A stretch of 64,000 nucleotides of DNA from Oligoflexus sp. GTDB taxonomy: Bacteria; Bdellovibrionota_B; Oligoflexia; Oligoflexales; Oligoflexaceae. Every line of letters starts with the position of its first letter. The first letter of the stretch is position 1. The translations under genes were made by a program, and so were the position numbers. Shown here piece by piece: positions 55,687-64,000 of this stretch. The notes under the pieces were generated by a model that did not search any database, was not told where the DNA came from, and saw nothing but the letters and a program-made list of their open reading frames with translations. The stretch spans positions 1-64,000 of the forward strand of contig NZ_DASTAT010000064.1 in NCBI RefSeq assembly GCF_035712445.1, given 5' to 3'.

Positions 55687-56266
55687 ACCTGTGGGTCAGT
55701 CCCTCTTTTATGATGTGTCGCGTGATATTCGCATGATCCTGGCCTATGAAAACCGGCCGGCAACAATCAGGAATTATCTTTGGATCTGGCTGGCCTGCGA
55801 TGCCTTCGCGGTGCTCTTCAGCTTCCGTCTGCGGAAACTGTTCCGGCGCTGGCGCATCCCCTTCATCAATCGTCTCATCCGCCTTTGGCAGACGATGTTC
55901 TATGCGATAGAACTCGGGATTGATATCGAGCTGGGCCATGGTGTTTATTTCGTGCACACGGTAGGCACCGTGGTCGGTGGAGATGCGAAGGTTGGCGAAG
56001 GCTGCATCTTTTTTGGCAACAACACCATAGGCGCGGCGCGTTTCCAGGGCAGCCCTGTGATTGGACCGCATACTGTGATCGGGGCCGGCGTGCGCGTGCT
56101 GGGGGCGATCCAGGTCGGAGCCTATGCTTTTCTGGGAGCCAATGCTGTGGTGGTGGATGCGATACCGGAAGGCAAGGTGGCTGTCGGCATTCCCGCTCGG
56201 GTCATTGCCGACAACGAACTGATGCCCGAGACTCGCCGCATGGCTGATCTCGGGCAGGTTATTTAA
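55676..56266 (+). CDS. Serine O-acetyltransferase-like left-handed beta-helix transferase
   Basis: 196-residue acyltransferase of the CysE-like hexapeptide-repeat family. An N-terminal helical part (1-75) precedes the left-handed beta-helix with IELGHGVYFVHTVGTVVGG, VIGPHTVIGAGVRVLG, VGAYAFLGANAVVV and VAVGIPARVI. Compared with CysE the N-terminal helical domain is short and the catalytic His is in FVHTVG. In this context it more likely acetylates a sugar of the exopolysaccharide than serine; that is inference. It overlaps the GT2 gene by 11 bases. Its stop shares TTAA with the convergent pullulanase gene. Confidence 0.88.
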   Translation: MPRKPVGQSLFYDVSRDIRMILAYENRPATIRNYLWIWLACDAFAVLFSFRLRKLFRRWRIPFINRLIRLWQTMFYAIELGIDIELGHGVYFVHTVGTVVGGDAKVGEGCIFFGNNTIGAARFQGSPVIGPHTVIGAGVRVLGAIQVGAYAFLGANAVVVDAIPEGKVAVGIPARVIADNELMPETRRMADLGQVI

Positions 56267-59200
56267 CGGAAAATCATCGAGGCCTCAGGGCGGCACATGG
56301 AAAGCCCCGTGGTCGGTTTCGCCACAAAGACCGCTGCGGTGCGTGCCGGAACCTCCAGAGTCAAGCCATCGGACTTCGCCAGCTTCACGACGCTATCCGT
56401 ACCCGCGGCCTGGAGCGGATGGAGTTCCATCTGCTTGCGGTAAGGCAGCGTCTGGCTTGTCGGCTGCATGTTGAAGACGACCACGATTTCGCTGACGTCC
56501 TTATCCAGATCAGCAGCGCCGCAGACTTCATCCGCAATACGCATCGCGATCACACCCGGCAGGGCTTCCGTTCCCCCGATGAAATCCACACGCTGCTCGA
56601 CATCAGCCGCTGTTGCAAGACGGAAGAGCGGTGAGCTGCGGCGAATCTTCAGAAGATCGAGGAACATGCCAACGGCTTTTTGCGTGTCGGCCAAAGCCGG
56701 TCCTTCCGGAACATTTTTCACGACATCACGAATGACAGCGAGGTTGTCGCCATCCTTATCAGCGGATGGCAGACCGCGGTTCCAGTTGCTCCGTTCAAAG
56801 GTGAAGTCCACCTGATTGTACCAGTCACCCGCGTTGTAGCTGTCGCGGACCAGGGATTTGGAGCGCAGGAATTCAGCGCCCATTTCAAAGTAGGGCACGC
56901 CCATCGCCAGCATGTTGAAACTTAAACCAAGGCCATGCACGCGGACGCGATCCGTCATGCTTAAGGCGTAGGGAAGTTTAACCTGCGTGATATCCCAGAA
57001 CGTTTGATTATCGTGGTTCTCGATGTAGTTCAGCGTCTCGCGTGGAGAACGGGTATAGCCAGCACCCGTGCCGTTGTAATCCATCTGGCGACCAAGGACC
57101 TTCTTGCCGGCATTATTCACCAGGGAGTATTCGCTGAGAGTACCCGCCAGGCCCAGGCGCAGGCGATCCTGAAGGTTCAGAAGGCTCTGCTTTTTCACAT
57201 CCAAAGGAGCGTCGACGTAACTGTCGCGATTGGTGCACGAAGCGCCGAAACCCTTTTCCTGCAAAAGCCCACCGCGACCGTTGTCGTCAAAGAACAGACC
57301 ATTGATGGGACTTTGTTGGAGCAGCTTCACACCGCAGTCCATGGGGCCACCGCCCCGCGCCGCGTCGCGGAAGCGGTCATTGAAGGTGCCGATGCCAGTT
57401 CCCGCCATATTCGCCTGACGGGCTGTGCTTTGGCTGCGAACGTCTCCATTCAATTCCCCCATCGCCCAGCCTTCACCGAAGATGAAGACATCTGGTCCCA
57501 GGGCCTTTTGAATGTTCAGCATGTTGTCCTTGAAGTGAAGACCCATGAGGTCGAAGCGGAAGGAATCCACCTTGTAATCCACATACCAGCGCTTCAAAGT
57601 ATCTATCATGAGTTTTTCCATCATCATGCGTTCGCTCGCGGTGTTTTCACAGCAGCTGGAGCGTTCGATGGATCCGGTGATCGGATTCAGACGGTGATAA
57701 TAGCCAGGGACGACCTTATCCAGAACCGAGTTGGGACTCAGGCCCGAGGAATAAGTGTGGTTATAGACCACGTCCATCGCCAGGTGAATGCCGATCTCGT
57801 TCAGGCCCTGGGCCATGTTGCGGAACTGCAGAACGCGCGCCTCGCCTTCCCCACCGGCGGCGGACACATAGCTGCCGTCCGGCATTCCGTAATGCACGGG
57901 ATCATAACCCCAGTTGAAGGAGTCACGCTCGATCAGGGCGCTGCTCAGCTGGGCGATGTCCTGGCCGTCACGGGGCAGTGAACTGAACACATCGAAAATG
58001 CTCGCATCCGCTGGATTTTTGCAGCGGGCTTCATTAGCGGGCAAAAACGCGCAGAGTTTGCTGAAAGGATCATCCATATTCAGAGTGCGACTGCGATCCT
58101 CATTCACCGAACCGAAATCGTAAGCGGGCAGGACCTGGACGTGAGTCAGGCCCGCGGCCTGAAGTTTCTGCAGATGCTCCATGCCTTTGGATAGCACGCG
58201 ACCATTCCTGCCATTCAGAGTCAGCGCATTGTAAGTGCCGCGCAGTTCGGCAGGAACGGACTCATCACGACCGCTGAAGTCGCGGATATGCATTTCATAG
58301 AAGACCATGTCGGTCGGATTTTTGATCGGGCTCAGTTTGAGCGCATCCCAGCCCGCGGGCTTCAGCGTCGGATCGTTCAAATCGAGGAACTGGCTGAATT
58401 CGCCGTTGAACGAGCCACTGACGGCATAAGGATCGGAAACTTCGTACTGTTCGATGCGGCCCGTGAACGGATGATAGACCTTCATTCCATAGCGGTAATA
58501 AAGGCGTTTGCTGATCCATTCGGCAGGAATATCGGCAGACCAGACGCCGCGGTCTTCGACCATGGGCAGCGTCGTCTGCAGTTTTTTATCGCGGTCGTAA
58601 ACATTGAGCTTTACGGCCTGCGCGGTTGGGGCCCAGAGCTTCAGCTGACTGGCGGGGCCCACGGTCAGGCCCAGCTCGCCGTCAAAGGCAAAGGACTCGT
58701 CCAAAACACCGCCCAGTTGCGGGCGTGTGGCCGCGATGATGCGATTCTGTTCGTTCAAGGCCACGACCACCAGTTCTGACTTCACCAAAGCACTCAGCCT
58801 GTCACCGGCATCGAGCGAGAAACTGCTGAAGCCGTTGGCAAGGTGCGGGAATGCGGTTTTCGTCGACGCGCTGATCGCGGCGTTTTTAGCCAGAGGAATC
58901 TGCACGATCTCGGGATCGTTCAGGACGCCTCGGAGTTTATTGATATCAAGCTGTCCCGTGGCGCTGGCCAGGAGTTTATAATCAGCAGCCTTGCCATCAT
59001 TCCGCCAAAGGATTTCATCGGGCTTCACCCAGTGGGCCGAAGCGCCTTCGATCTCGGGCTGCCAGCCGCAGGGTTTCAGATCGGGACTGCAGTGGATCTT
59101 TCCGCTGCCGCCACTCAGAAAGATGATGCGACCGTTGCGGGCCGGTTCGTAAAAGATGTCGCCATCGGTGCCCTTGGTGTCACCGACATGAATGATGAGA

Positions 59201-59802
59201 CCCATTTTGCTCGGCAGTTTTTTATAGCCTGTCGGCGCTGCGCTGTATCCGGTTTGAGGCGGCACATCCAAGCGCGCGGCCTGGCCATAGACCGGGACGG
59301 CTTCTGTCAGGGCCAGAGGCTCTTCCCAGCGGGTGAAGTTGGTATTGGTGTTGGCATCCCAGATATGCAGTCCCCAATTTTGCTTGGCCTGGGAAGGCGC
59401 CGGCACGAAGTAGACCACGAGGTCCTCATCGTTCTGCGGCAAAACCGGAGGCGCGGATTTAAATGCATTGGGGCTGCCGGCAAAAAACCAGACGCCCGTG
59501 CCTTCTGGTTTGAACGCGAGGCGGTCGACTTCCTCGCCATCGCGTTTCACGATCAGCGTAGCATCGGCCGCCAGTCCTGTGGCCTCGAATTGACGACCAA
59601 AGGCGTCATCGGCCAAGGGTTTCAGCGTACCCTGGTTCAAACTGAATTCCAGATTTTGTTCGGAAGGCGGAATACGGAAGTGAATCGTAAAGGATGCGGG
59701 GGTCGGTGCACCCCCACCATCATCCTTGCCAGAGTCCTTATCACAAGCCATCGGGAGCCAAAGCCCCAACATCAGCAGCATGAGAGAGAGGAAGCGGTTC
59801 AT
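56263..59802 (-). CDS. pulA: Surface pullulanase (GH13, PulA type) lipoprotein
   Basis: 1179-residue secreted type I pullulanase that hydrolyses alpha-1,6 bonds of pullulan and branched dextrins. Lipobox WLPMAC (Cys 20) is followed by Asp at +2 and an Asp/Gly-rich linker. N-terminal carbohydrate-binding-type modules (about 35-270, with WGLHIWDAN) precede the GH13 core with FNWGYDPVHY, DVVYNHTY, DSFRFDLMGLH (nucleophile), IFGEGW (acid/base) and IENHDN. The segment around SSCCENTASERMMMEKL matches Klebsiella PulA closely. The +2 Asp also matches PulA, a type II secretion substrate. It is downstream of a small lipoprotein gene, 43 bp away. Confidence 0.96.
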   Translation of the reverse strand: MNRFLSLMLLMLGLWLPMACDKDSGKDDGGGAPTPASFTIHFRIPPSEQNLEFSLNQGTLKPLADDAFGRQFEATGLAADATLIVKRDGEEVDRLAFKPEGTGVWFFAGSPNAFKSAPPVLPQNDEDLVVYFVPAPSQAKQNWGLHIWDANTNTNFTRWEEPLALTEAVPVYGQAARLDVPPQTGYSAAPTGYKKLPSKMGLIIHVGDTKGTDGDIFYEPARNGRIIFLSGGSGKIHCSPDLKPCGWQPEIEGASAHWVKPDEILWRNDGKAADYKLLASATGQLDINKLRGVLNDPEIVQIPLAKNAAISASTKTAFPHLANGFSSFSLDAGDRLSALVKSELVVVALNEQNRIIAATRPQLGGVLDESFAFDGELGLTVGPASQLKLWAPTAQAVKLNVYDRDKKLQTTLPMVEDRGVWSADIPAEWISKRLYYRYGMKVYHPFTGRIEQYEVSDPYAVSGSFNGEFSQFLDLNDPTLKPAGWDALKLSPIKNPTDMVFYEMHIRDFSGRDESVPAELRGTYNALTLNGRNGRVLSKGMEHLQKLQAAGLTHVQVLPAYDFGSVNEDRSRTLNMDDPFSKLCAFLPANEARCKNPADASIFDVFSSLPRDGQDIAQLSSALIERDSFNWGYDPVHYGMPDGSYVSAAGGEGEARVLQFRNMAQGLNEIGIHLAMDVVYNHTYSSGLSPNSVLDKVVPGYYHRLNPITGSIERSSCCENTASERMMMEKLMIDTLKRWYVDYKVDSFRFDLMGLHFKDNMLNIQKALGPDVFIFGEGWAMGELNGDVRSQSTARQANMAGTGIGTFNDRFRDAARGGGPMDCGVKLLQQSPINGLFFDDNGRGGLLQEKGFGASCTNRDSYVDAPLDVKKQSLLNLQDRLRLGLAGTLSEYSLVNNAGKKVLGRQMDYNGTGAGYTRSPRETLNYIENHDNQTFWDITQVKLPYALSMTDRVRVHGLGLSFNMLAMGVPYFEMGAEFLRSKSLVRDSYNAGDWYNQVDFTFERSNWNRGLPSADKDGDNLAVIRDVVKNVPEGPALADTQKAVGMFLDLLKIRRSSPLFRLATAADVEQRVDFIGGTEALPGVIAMRIADEVCGAADLDKDVSEIVVVFNMQPTSQTLPYRKQMELHPLQAAGTDSVVKLAKSDGLTLEVPARTAAVFVAKPTTGLSMCRPEASMIFR

Positions 59803-59845
59803 CGTCGGCTCCTTCTGGTTATGGTAAGTGTGTGCAATCGACTTT

Positions 59846-60487
59846 TTACTGGGCGCTGACCGTCAGGAACGACAGGGTATAGTCATCGACCTGGGTGCAG
59901 AACTTGAACACGTAGTCCCCCTTCTTGGGGAAGTTCACAGTGAAGTTGCCTCCACCTCCAAGATCCTTACCATTGGCGTCTCCAGCGGGGAAGTAATAAA
60001 CATCCACCTTCGTTTCTTCACCCAACACAAGGGGTGTGGACGTATTGGCCGCACCCAGGCCGACTTTCAGGTATTCCCAGCCGGTCCCCGAAGCATCAGC
60101 CAAATAAGTCGCCAAACGGAAAGGCGTCTCACCCGCGTCCACACTGAGTGTGCCGACATAACAGCCCGATGCAGCATCCAGGTTCAAACGCGAAGCCGCC
60201 AGCAATTCCGCGCTGACGCTGCCGCCGAGCCAGCCGTTCATTCCACCGCGCACATAGATCGGAAGCTCCGTCTCCGCAGCATCGACAAAACGGAAGCCTT
60301 TGTTCGTGGGTTCCACAGGAGCCGGTGCAGGACCATTCGTGGGTTCAGGCGTGGGAGTCGGTGCCGGTGCAGGAGCGGGATTCGCTGCAGGAGGAGCTTC
60401 CTCACTCTTATTGCTGTCCGAACCACCGGAACAGGAAACTGTCATCAGACACGAAACCGCCAGAAGACTCTTCATACAGGCATTCAT
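59846..60487 (-). CDS. Lipoprotein with starch-binding-like domain
   Basis: 213-residue lipoprotein. Lipobox MTVSC (Cys about 19) is followed by a Pro/Ala/Thr-rich linker (about 30-62) and one beta-rich domain (about 65-213) with IYVRGGMNGWLGG. That MNGW motif is seen in starch-binding and pullulanase N-terminal modules. It lies directly upstream of the pullulanase gene in the same direction, so I infer a surface glucan-binding companion (SusD/SusE-like role, but unrelated in sequence as far as I can see). ATG at 60487 has GGGGGGA five bases upstream. Confidence 0.8.
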   Translation of the reverse strand: MNACMKSLLAVSCLMTVSCSGGSDSNKSEEAPPAANPAPAPAPTPTPEPTNGPAPAPVEPTNKGFRFVDAAETELPIYVRGGMNGWLGGSVSAELLAASRLNLDAASGCYVGTLSVDAGETPFRLATYLADASGTGWEYLKVGLGAANTSTPLVLGEETKVDVYYFPAGDANGKDLGGGGNFTVNFPKKGDYVFKFCTQVDDYTLSFLTVSAQ

Positions 60488-60770
60488 GATATTCCCCCCA
60501 AATTATGAGTATGGCATTCGGGGATTTTCTATGCGGCTTTGTGCACAAACACAAGCCGAAACCTTATTCCATTGGACTAAACTTCAATCTTCACACGTCC
60601 TTGTCGGAAACTTTGTTGTTCCATGAACGTAAGGCACTGCAAGGGCTTCACGTTTATCGTCCCGATTATCGACTTTGTTCGTCATGATGAGAAAAGAGCG
60701 AACAGCGCGCACTGATTTTGAACCACTCAGGGTTTGCACCTACAGCTATGCGCCGCGGGAAAGAAATATT
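60488..60770. other. Non-coding gap before the tRNA
   Basis: About 280 bp between the divergent lipoprotein start and the tRNA promoter. Short open frames occur (for example 60505-60687) but none has a ribosome site or recognisable product. It should contain the promoter of the lipoprotein/pullulanase operon; I see no clear element. Confidence 0.6.
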
Positions 60771-60799
60771 TGACGAGACTCGGACTTTAGGTTTAGAGT
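60771..60799 (+). promoter_or_regulatory. Sigma-70-type promoter of tRNA-Gly
   Basis: TTGACG (60771-60776) and TAGAGT (60794-60799) are 17 bases apart, five and four matches to the consensus hexamers. Transcription would start around 60806, about 12 bases before the mature tRNA. Confidence 0.65.
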
Positions 60800-60817
60800 T
60801 AACTGCCTGAAAACAGC

Positions 60818-60890
60818 GCGGGAATAGCGTAATGGCTAACGCATTGCCTTCCCAAGGCAAGGATTGCGGGTTCGAGTCCCGTTTCCCGCT
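60818..60890 (+). tRNA. tRNA-Gly (anticodon CCC)
   Basis: 73-nt cloverleaf: acceptor GCGGGAA/TTCCCGC, D stem GCGT/ACGC, anticodon stem TTGCC/GGCAA with loop TTCCCAA, and T stem GCGGG/CCCGT (one G-U pair) with loop TTCGAGT. U73 is typical of tRNA-Gly. The anticodon at 60851-60853 is CCC. CCA is not encoded. Confidence 0.96.
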
Positions 60891-60904
60891 CTCACTTCGC
60901 TCTC

Positions 60905-63900
60905 TTATTGTTTCTCCGAATGGATGCCGCTTTTTTTCGAGCCTTTATCCTCGATCACGATACCAAAGCATGAACCCTGGCCCGGCTCACTGCGGAGCAG
61001 TTCCACCGTGCCGCCCAGAGCCTCAGCCAGACGCCGCGACAGGGAAAGTCCCAATCCTGTGCCTCCGAAGCGCCGGGTCGTGGATTCATCCGCCTGCGAA
61101 AAAGGCTGAAAAAGCCGGCTCTGATGCACGGCGTCAATGCCCACGCCGGAATCCGAAACTTCAAGGACCAGATAACTTCCCTGCTCCTTTGTCTCATAAC
61201 GCACGCGGGTCCTGACATGCCCCTGCTCGGTGAACTTGATGCCATTGCCGATGATATTGATCAGAACCTGACGGAAGCGCGTTTGATCGGTGGATATGAT
61301 CAGGGGCACGCTGGAATCAAAACTGGCCTCGATCTCGATGCCCTTGGTCTTCGCTTTCACATTCAAAAGCGCGTGAATATCCTTCATAAGAGCCTGGGGT
61401 GAAACCTCGCTCAGCTGCAGCTTCAGATGGCCCGCCTCGACCTTGGATAAATCCAGGATGTCATCAATAATCGCCGTCAGCTGCTCGCCGTTGCGGGTGA
61501 TGACCTCCAGGTATTCCTGCTTTTCCTCGTCATCGGTCACAGGATCCTTCAACAGCTCGGTGAAACCCAGGATGGCACCGAGCGGCGTGCGGATCTCGTG
61601 GGACATATTCGCTAAAAAGCTGGATTTCGCGAGGTTTGCGGCCTCGGCGGCGAGCTTGGCTTTTTCCAAGGTGATTTGCCACTGCCGCTGCTCGGACTCG
61701 ATCCTGACCTTTTCCGTGACGTCATGGGCCGCGACGATGAAACAGCTTTCGCTGCCGAGGATCAGGGAACTCGAAGCAAGTTCGACCTGAATCGGCGTTC
61801 GGTCTTTTTTCAGCTGGGTGAAGACGGCACTATAATGCAAGGGTCGATCGAAATCGGTCGAGGCACGGGTTTTATCCAGGAAAAGGCTGAAATCCTCGGC
61901 AAAGAGTTGATCGACCGGCATCGAAAGGAACTCGTCCTTGGTATAGCCGTAGTGCCTCATCGCCGCTTCATTCACATCCACGATGCGCCGGCTGTCCGCC
62001 GCAAAGATCCACATGGGGATCGGCGTGGATTCAAAGAGCAACTTATAGTTTCGGCGCGACAGCTCCAGCTCCTCCATGACTTTCTTCTGCTCCGAGACGT
62101 CACGGAATTCCAGCACGGAACCGACGATGTCACCGTCCTTCTCCAAAGGCGAGACCGAGTATTCGACCGGGAATAGCCGACCGAACTTATCGGTGAATAT
62201 TTCTTCCTGATTATAGATGAACTTGCGCTGAACCTGTGCGTTGTCAATCGGGCATTCTTCCATAGGATAGTGGGATCCGTCCGGCTTTTTCCAATGAACA
62301 GCATAATGCAAGGGCCGATCCGCGATTTCACTCAGACTGTCATAACCCGTGAGGCGCCTGGCCGCTGGATTCATGAAGGTCGGATGCCCTTGACTGTCCA
62401 TCATGAAAAGACAGGACGCTGCATTATCCGTGATCGTCTGCAGGATCTGCCGCTGATTTTTCATGGATTCCTCAGCGGCCTTCCTCTCGGTGATGTCCCG
62501 GGTCACGCTCGCATAGAAAATAATCCCCTTGGTTTTGGGATCATGGATCGGGAACATGTTATAGATCACCGGAATCAGGGCTCCGGTCACCTTATGCTGG
62601 AAGTGAAGTTCGCCTTCCCAAGAACCTTTTTGTTGAACAGCCGGCAGCACCTCGTCCCAGATCTTGGAATGCTCGGACTCGGGGAAGAAGGAAAGAACCC
62701 GCGATTCCGTGACCGCACGCTCCTCAAGGCCCACCATCGTCCGGCCCGCCTGGTTCAGCCACACGCCCTGCATATCCGGAGTGAAAAGACCGATGAAATC
62801 ATTGCTGGCATTGACGACCGAGGCCAGCAGCTCGGCGCGAAGATGCGACTCCCGCTCTTCATGGACATCGGTCAGAGCCCCCACCCATTCCTTGATCGCG
62901 CCTTCGGCATCCACCAGGGGCACAGCGCGCATCTGAAAGTATCGATGCTGCTGCTTCGCGGCATTCCAGACCCGTCCGACGGCATCAAATATCGACGCCT
63001 CACGCACAGCCCTGGCCCATGCCGCGATCAGCCGATCCCTGTCTTCCGGGTGAATCATCGCGTGCCAGCCGAAACCCTGCGATGCTTCAAAATCCTGCCC
63101 TGTATAGAGTTCCCAGCTCTCCTGCCTTGCGATGAAGCGGCCCGCGACATCGCTGGTCCATGGCACAGACGTCACGACCATCACTAGCGAACGAAGCCGC
63201 TGCTCGCTGGTTTTCACATCCTCTTCGGCCACGATGCGATCGTGGATATCAAACACGCTTCCCGCGTAACCCAGGAACTGGCCCTCCGCATCGAAGCGGG
63301 GATTGCCGGCATCGATCGCCCAGCGATAGCTGCCATCGCGGGTTCGCAGACGATATTCGGTATAGAAGGGCTCGCCCCTCGCATTGGCTCGACGGAAGAG
63401 TTCGCCCGTGCGCTCCTTATCATCCGGGTGCGTGGCCGCGAGCCAGCCGAAGCCCAGGGCTTCTTCGGGGGTCTGGCCGGTGAAGGCATACCACTGCTGG
63501 CTTAAATAGGAACACGAGCCGTCTTTCTCCGTGATCCATAGGATCGCAGGGGAGACATCCACGCGTCTTTCAAATTCAATCTGGGCCAATTTCCGCGCGC
63601 TGATATCATGAATCGTTCCCAGAACGTAAAGAGGACCATGGGCCGCATCACGCGACACCAGACCATTTTCCAGCAACCAGCGAACCTTGCCGCGCGAAGG
63701 ATGGGTGCGGAATTCGATCTCGAAGGCGGTGCCTGACTCAATCGCATCGTCCACGACCTTTTGCACCTGCTCACGGTCCTCGGGATGGATGGAATTCAGG
63801 AAGAGTTCGTAGCTGGCCTCGGACCTTTCCGCTTCATAGCCGAAGAGCCTATAGGCCTGCTCGGACCATGAGGCTTCGCCTTTGATAAGGTCCCATTGGA

Positions 63901-64000
63901 ATATGCCCAGCTTGCCGGCCTTCAGGGCCAGCTGCAGCTGATCCGTTTTCTCATGCAGGCTGGCTTCACTGGCCTTCAGTTTTTCCGTGAGCTCGAACTG
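60905..64000 (-). CDS. Multi-PAS sensor histidine kinase (partial)
   Basis: Over 1030 residues of a kinase whose N-terminus lies beyond the window; the frame is open to the last base, where I translated it directly. Six PAS domains follow one another in the window, several with the WxxxxHPED PAS_3 motif (for example GWLAATHPDD, GWHAMIHPED). The kinase core is HisKA with ANMSHEIRTPLGAILGF (phospho-acceptor His) and HATPase with NIIGNGIKF, DSGVGI and GGTGLGLSLS. The protein ends a few residues after the ATPase with no receiver domain. No membrane helix is seen in this part, so it may be cytosolic and sense redox or a small ligand through PAS. Its partner regulator is not in the window. Confidence 0.94.
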   Translation of the reverse strand, partial: QFELTEKLKASEASLHEKTDQLQLALKAGKLGIFQWDLIKGEASWSEQAYRLFGYEAERSEASYELFLNSIHPEDREQVQKVVDDAIESGTAFEIEFRTHPSRGKVRWLLENGLVSRDAAHGPLYVLGTIHDISARKLAQIEFERRVDVSPAILWITEKDGSCSYLSQQWYAFTGQTPEEALGFGWLAATHPDDKERTGELFRRANARGEPFYTEYRLRTRDGSYRWAIDAGNPRFDAEGQFLGYAGSVFDIHDRIVAEEDVKTSEQRLRSLVMVVTSVPWTSDVAGRFIARQESWELYTGQDFEASQGFGWHAMIHPEDRDRLIAAWARAVREASIFDAVGRVWNAAKQQHRYFQMRAVPLVDAEGAIKEWVGALTDVHEERESHLRAELLASVVNASNDFIGLFTPDMQGVWLNQAGRTMVGLEERAVTESRVLSFFPESEHSKIWDEVLPAVQQKGSWEGELHFQHKVTGALIPVIYNMFPIHDPKTKGIIFYASVTRDITERKAAEESMKNQRQILQTITDNAASCLFMMDSQGHPTFMNPAARRLTGYDSLSEIADRPLHYAVHWKKPDGSHYPMEECPIDNAQVQRKFIYNQEEIFTDKFGRLFPVEYSVSPLEKDGDIVGSVLEFRDVSEQKKVMEELELSRRNYKLLFESTPIPMWIFAADSRRIVDVNEAAMRHYGYTKDEFLSMPVDQLFAEDFSLFLDKTRASTDFDRPLHYSAVFTQLKKDRTPIQVELASSSLILGSESCFIVAAHDVTEKVRIESEQRQWQITLEKAKLAAEAANLAKSSFLANMSHEIRTPLGAILGFTELLKDPVTDDEEKQEYLEVITRNGEQLTAIIDDILDLSKVEAGHLKLQLSEVSPQALMKDIHALLNVKAKTKGIEIEASFDSSVPLIISTDQTRFRQVLINIIGNGIKFTEQGHVRTRVRYETKEQGSYLVLEVSDSGVGIDAVHQSRLFQPFSQADESTTRRFGGTGLGLSLSRRLAEALGGTVELLRSEPGQGSCFGIVIEDKGSKKSGIHSEKQ

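Noticed and set aside
60505..60687. Short open frame before the tRNA
   Set aside because: No ribosome site, no recognisable feature, and it runs through a likely promoter region.

Overview
The window is about 64 kb of moderately GC-rich, densely coding Gram-negative chromosome. Evidence for an outer membrane is direct: a maltoporin, a Wza-type export lipoprotein, an outer-membrane barrel protein and at least seven lipoproteins with clear lipoboxes. The expansion of 7TMR-DISM sensor kinases, the abundance of lipoproteins and the gene content suggest a Bdellovibrionota/Oligoflexia-like or related 'deltaproteobacterial' organism. That placement is inference from content only; no rRNA or phylogenetic marker is present. 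I see no prophage, insertion sequence or CRISPR array.

Layout. 1-448: 5' part of a molybdenum-hydroxylase [2Fe-2S] subunit. 624-2750: prolyl oligopeptidase. 2944-11882: glycogen/alpha-glucan metabolism, with glycogen phosphorylase divergent from a GH13 4-alpha-glucanotransferase, an amylo-1,6-glucosidase, a GT4 glycosyltransferase and a GH57 enzyme. 11886-20920: a sensory block of two membrane kinases with CheA-like output, a kinase-less paralogue and an orphan sugar-binding protein. 21163-25393: pentapeptide-repeat lipoprotein, maltoporin, unknown lipoprotein. 25505-30978: trehalose block (MarR regulator, OtsB, a membrane-anchored receptor-like OtsA, divergent GH15 hydrolase). 31176-37118: WD40-like lipoprotein, secreted protein, TSUP exporter, CDF metal exporter. 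37531-39581: priming sugar transferase preceded by two sigma-54-like promoters, then a barrel protein. 39582-42251: lipoprotein and adenosine-deaminase-like hydrolase. 42469-47506: a four-gene pseudopilin-like operon whose first product ends in a Hedgehog/intein (Hint) domain. 47503-50262: a third CheA-like membrane kinase. 50356-56266: exopolysaccharide export and synthesis (Wza-like, O-antigen-ligase-like, Wzc-like pseudokinase, GT2, acyltransferase). 56263-60487: surface pullulanase and a companion lipoprotein. 60818-60890: tRNA-Gly(CCC). 60905 to the end: a multi-PAS histidine kinase that runs out of the window.

How it fits together. Much of the window can be read as one alpha-glucan programme. 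Pullulanase and its companion degrade polymer at the surface, maltoporin admits maltodextrins, the glycogen genes store and mobilise glucan, and the trehalose genes convert glucose to a stress solute. Carbohydrate-type sensors (DISM ectodomains, an orphan glucose-type binding protein) sit among them. A second theme is the cell surface: exopolysaccharide and pseudopilins.

The observations I rate highest are: (1) the pseudopilin operon with a C-terminal Hint domain; (2) the three DISM-7TM-HPt-CheA-type-ATPase chimeras, one in an operon with a kinase-less twin and two flanking a lone sugar-binding protein; (3) a trehalose-6-phosphate synthase fused to a two-helix membrane sensor; (4) the glycogen debranching enzyme split into two adjacent genes in the order of the eukaryotic fusion.
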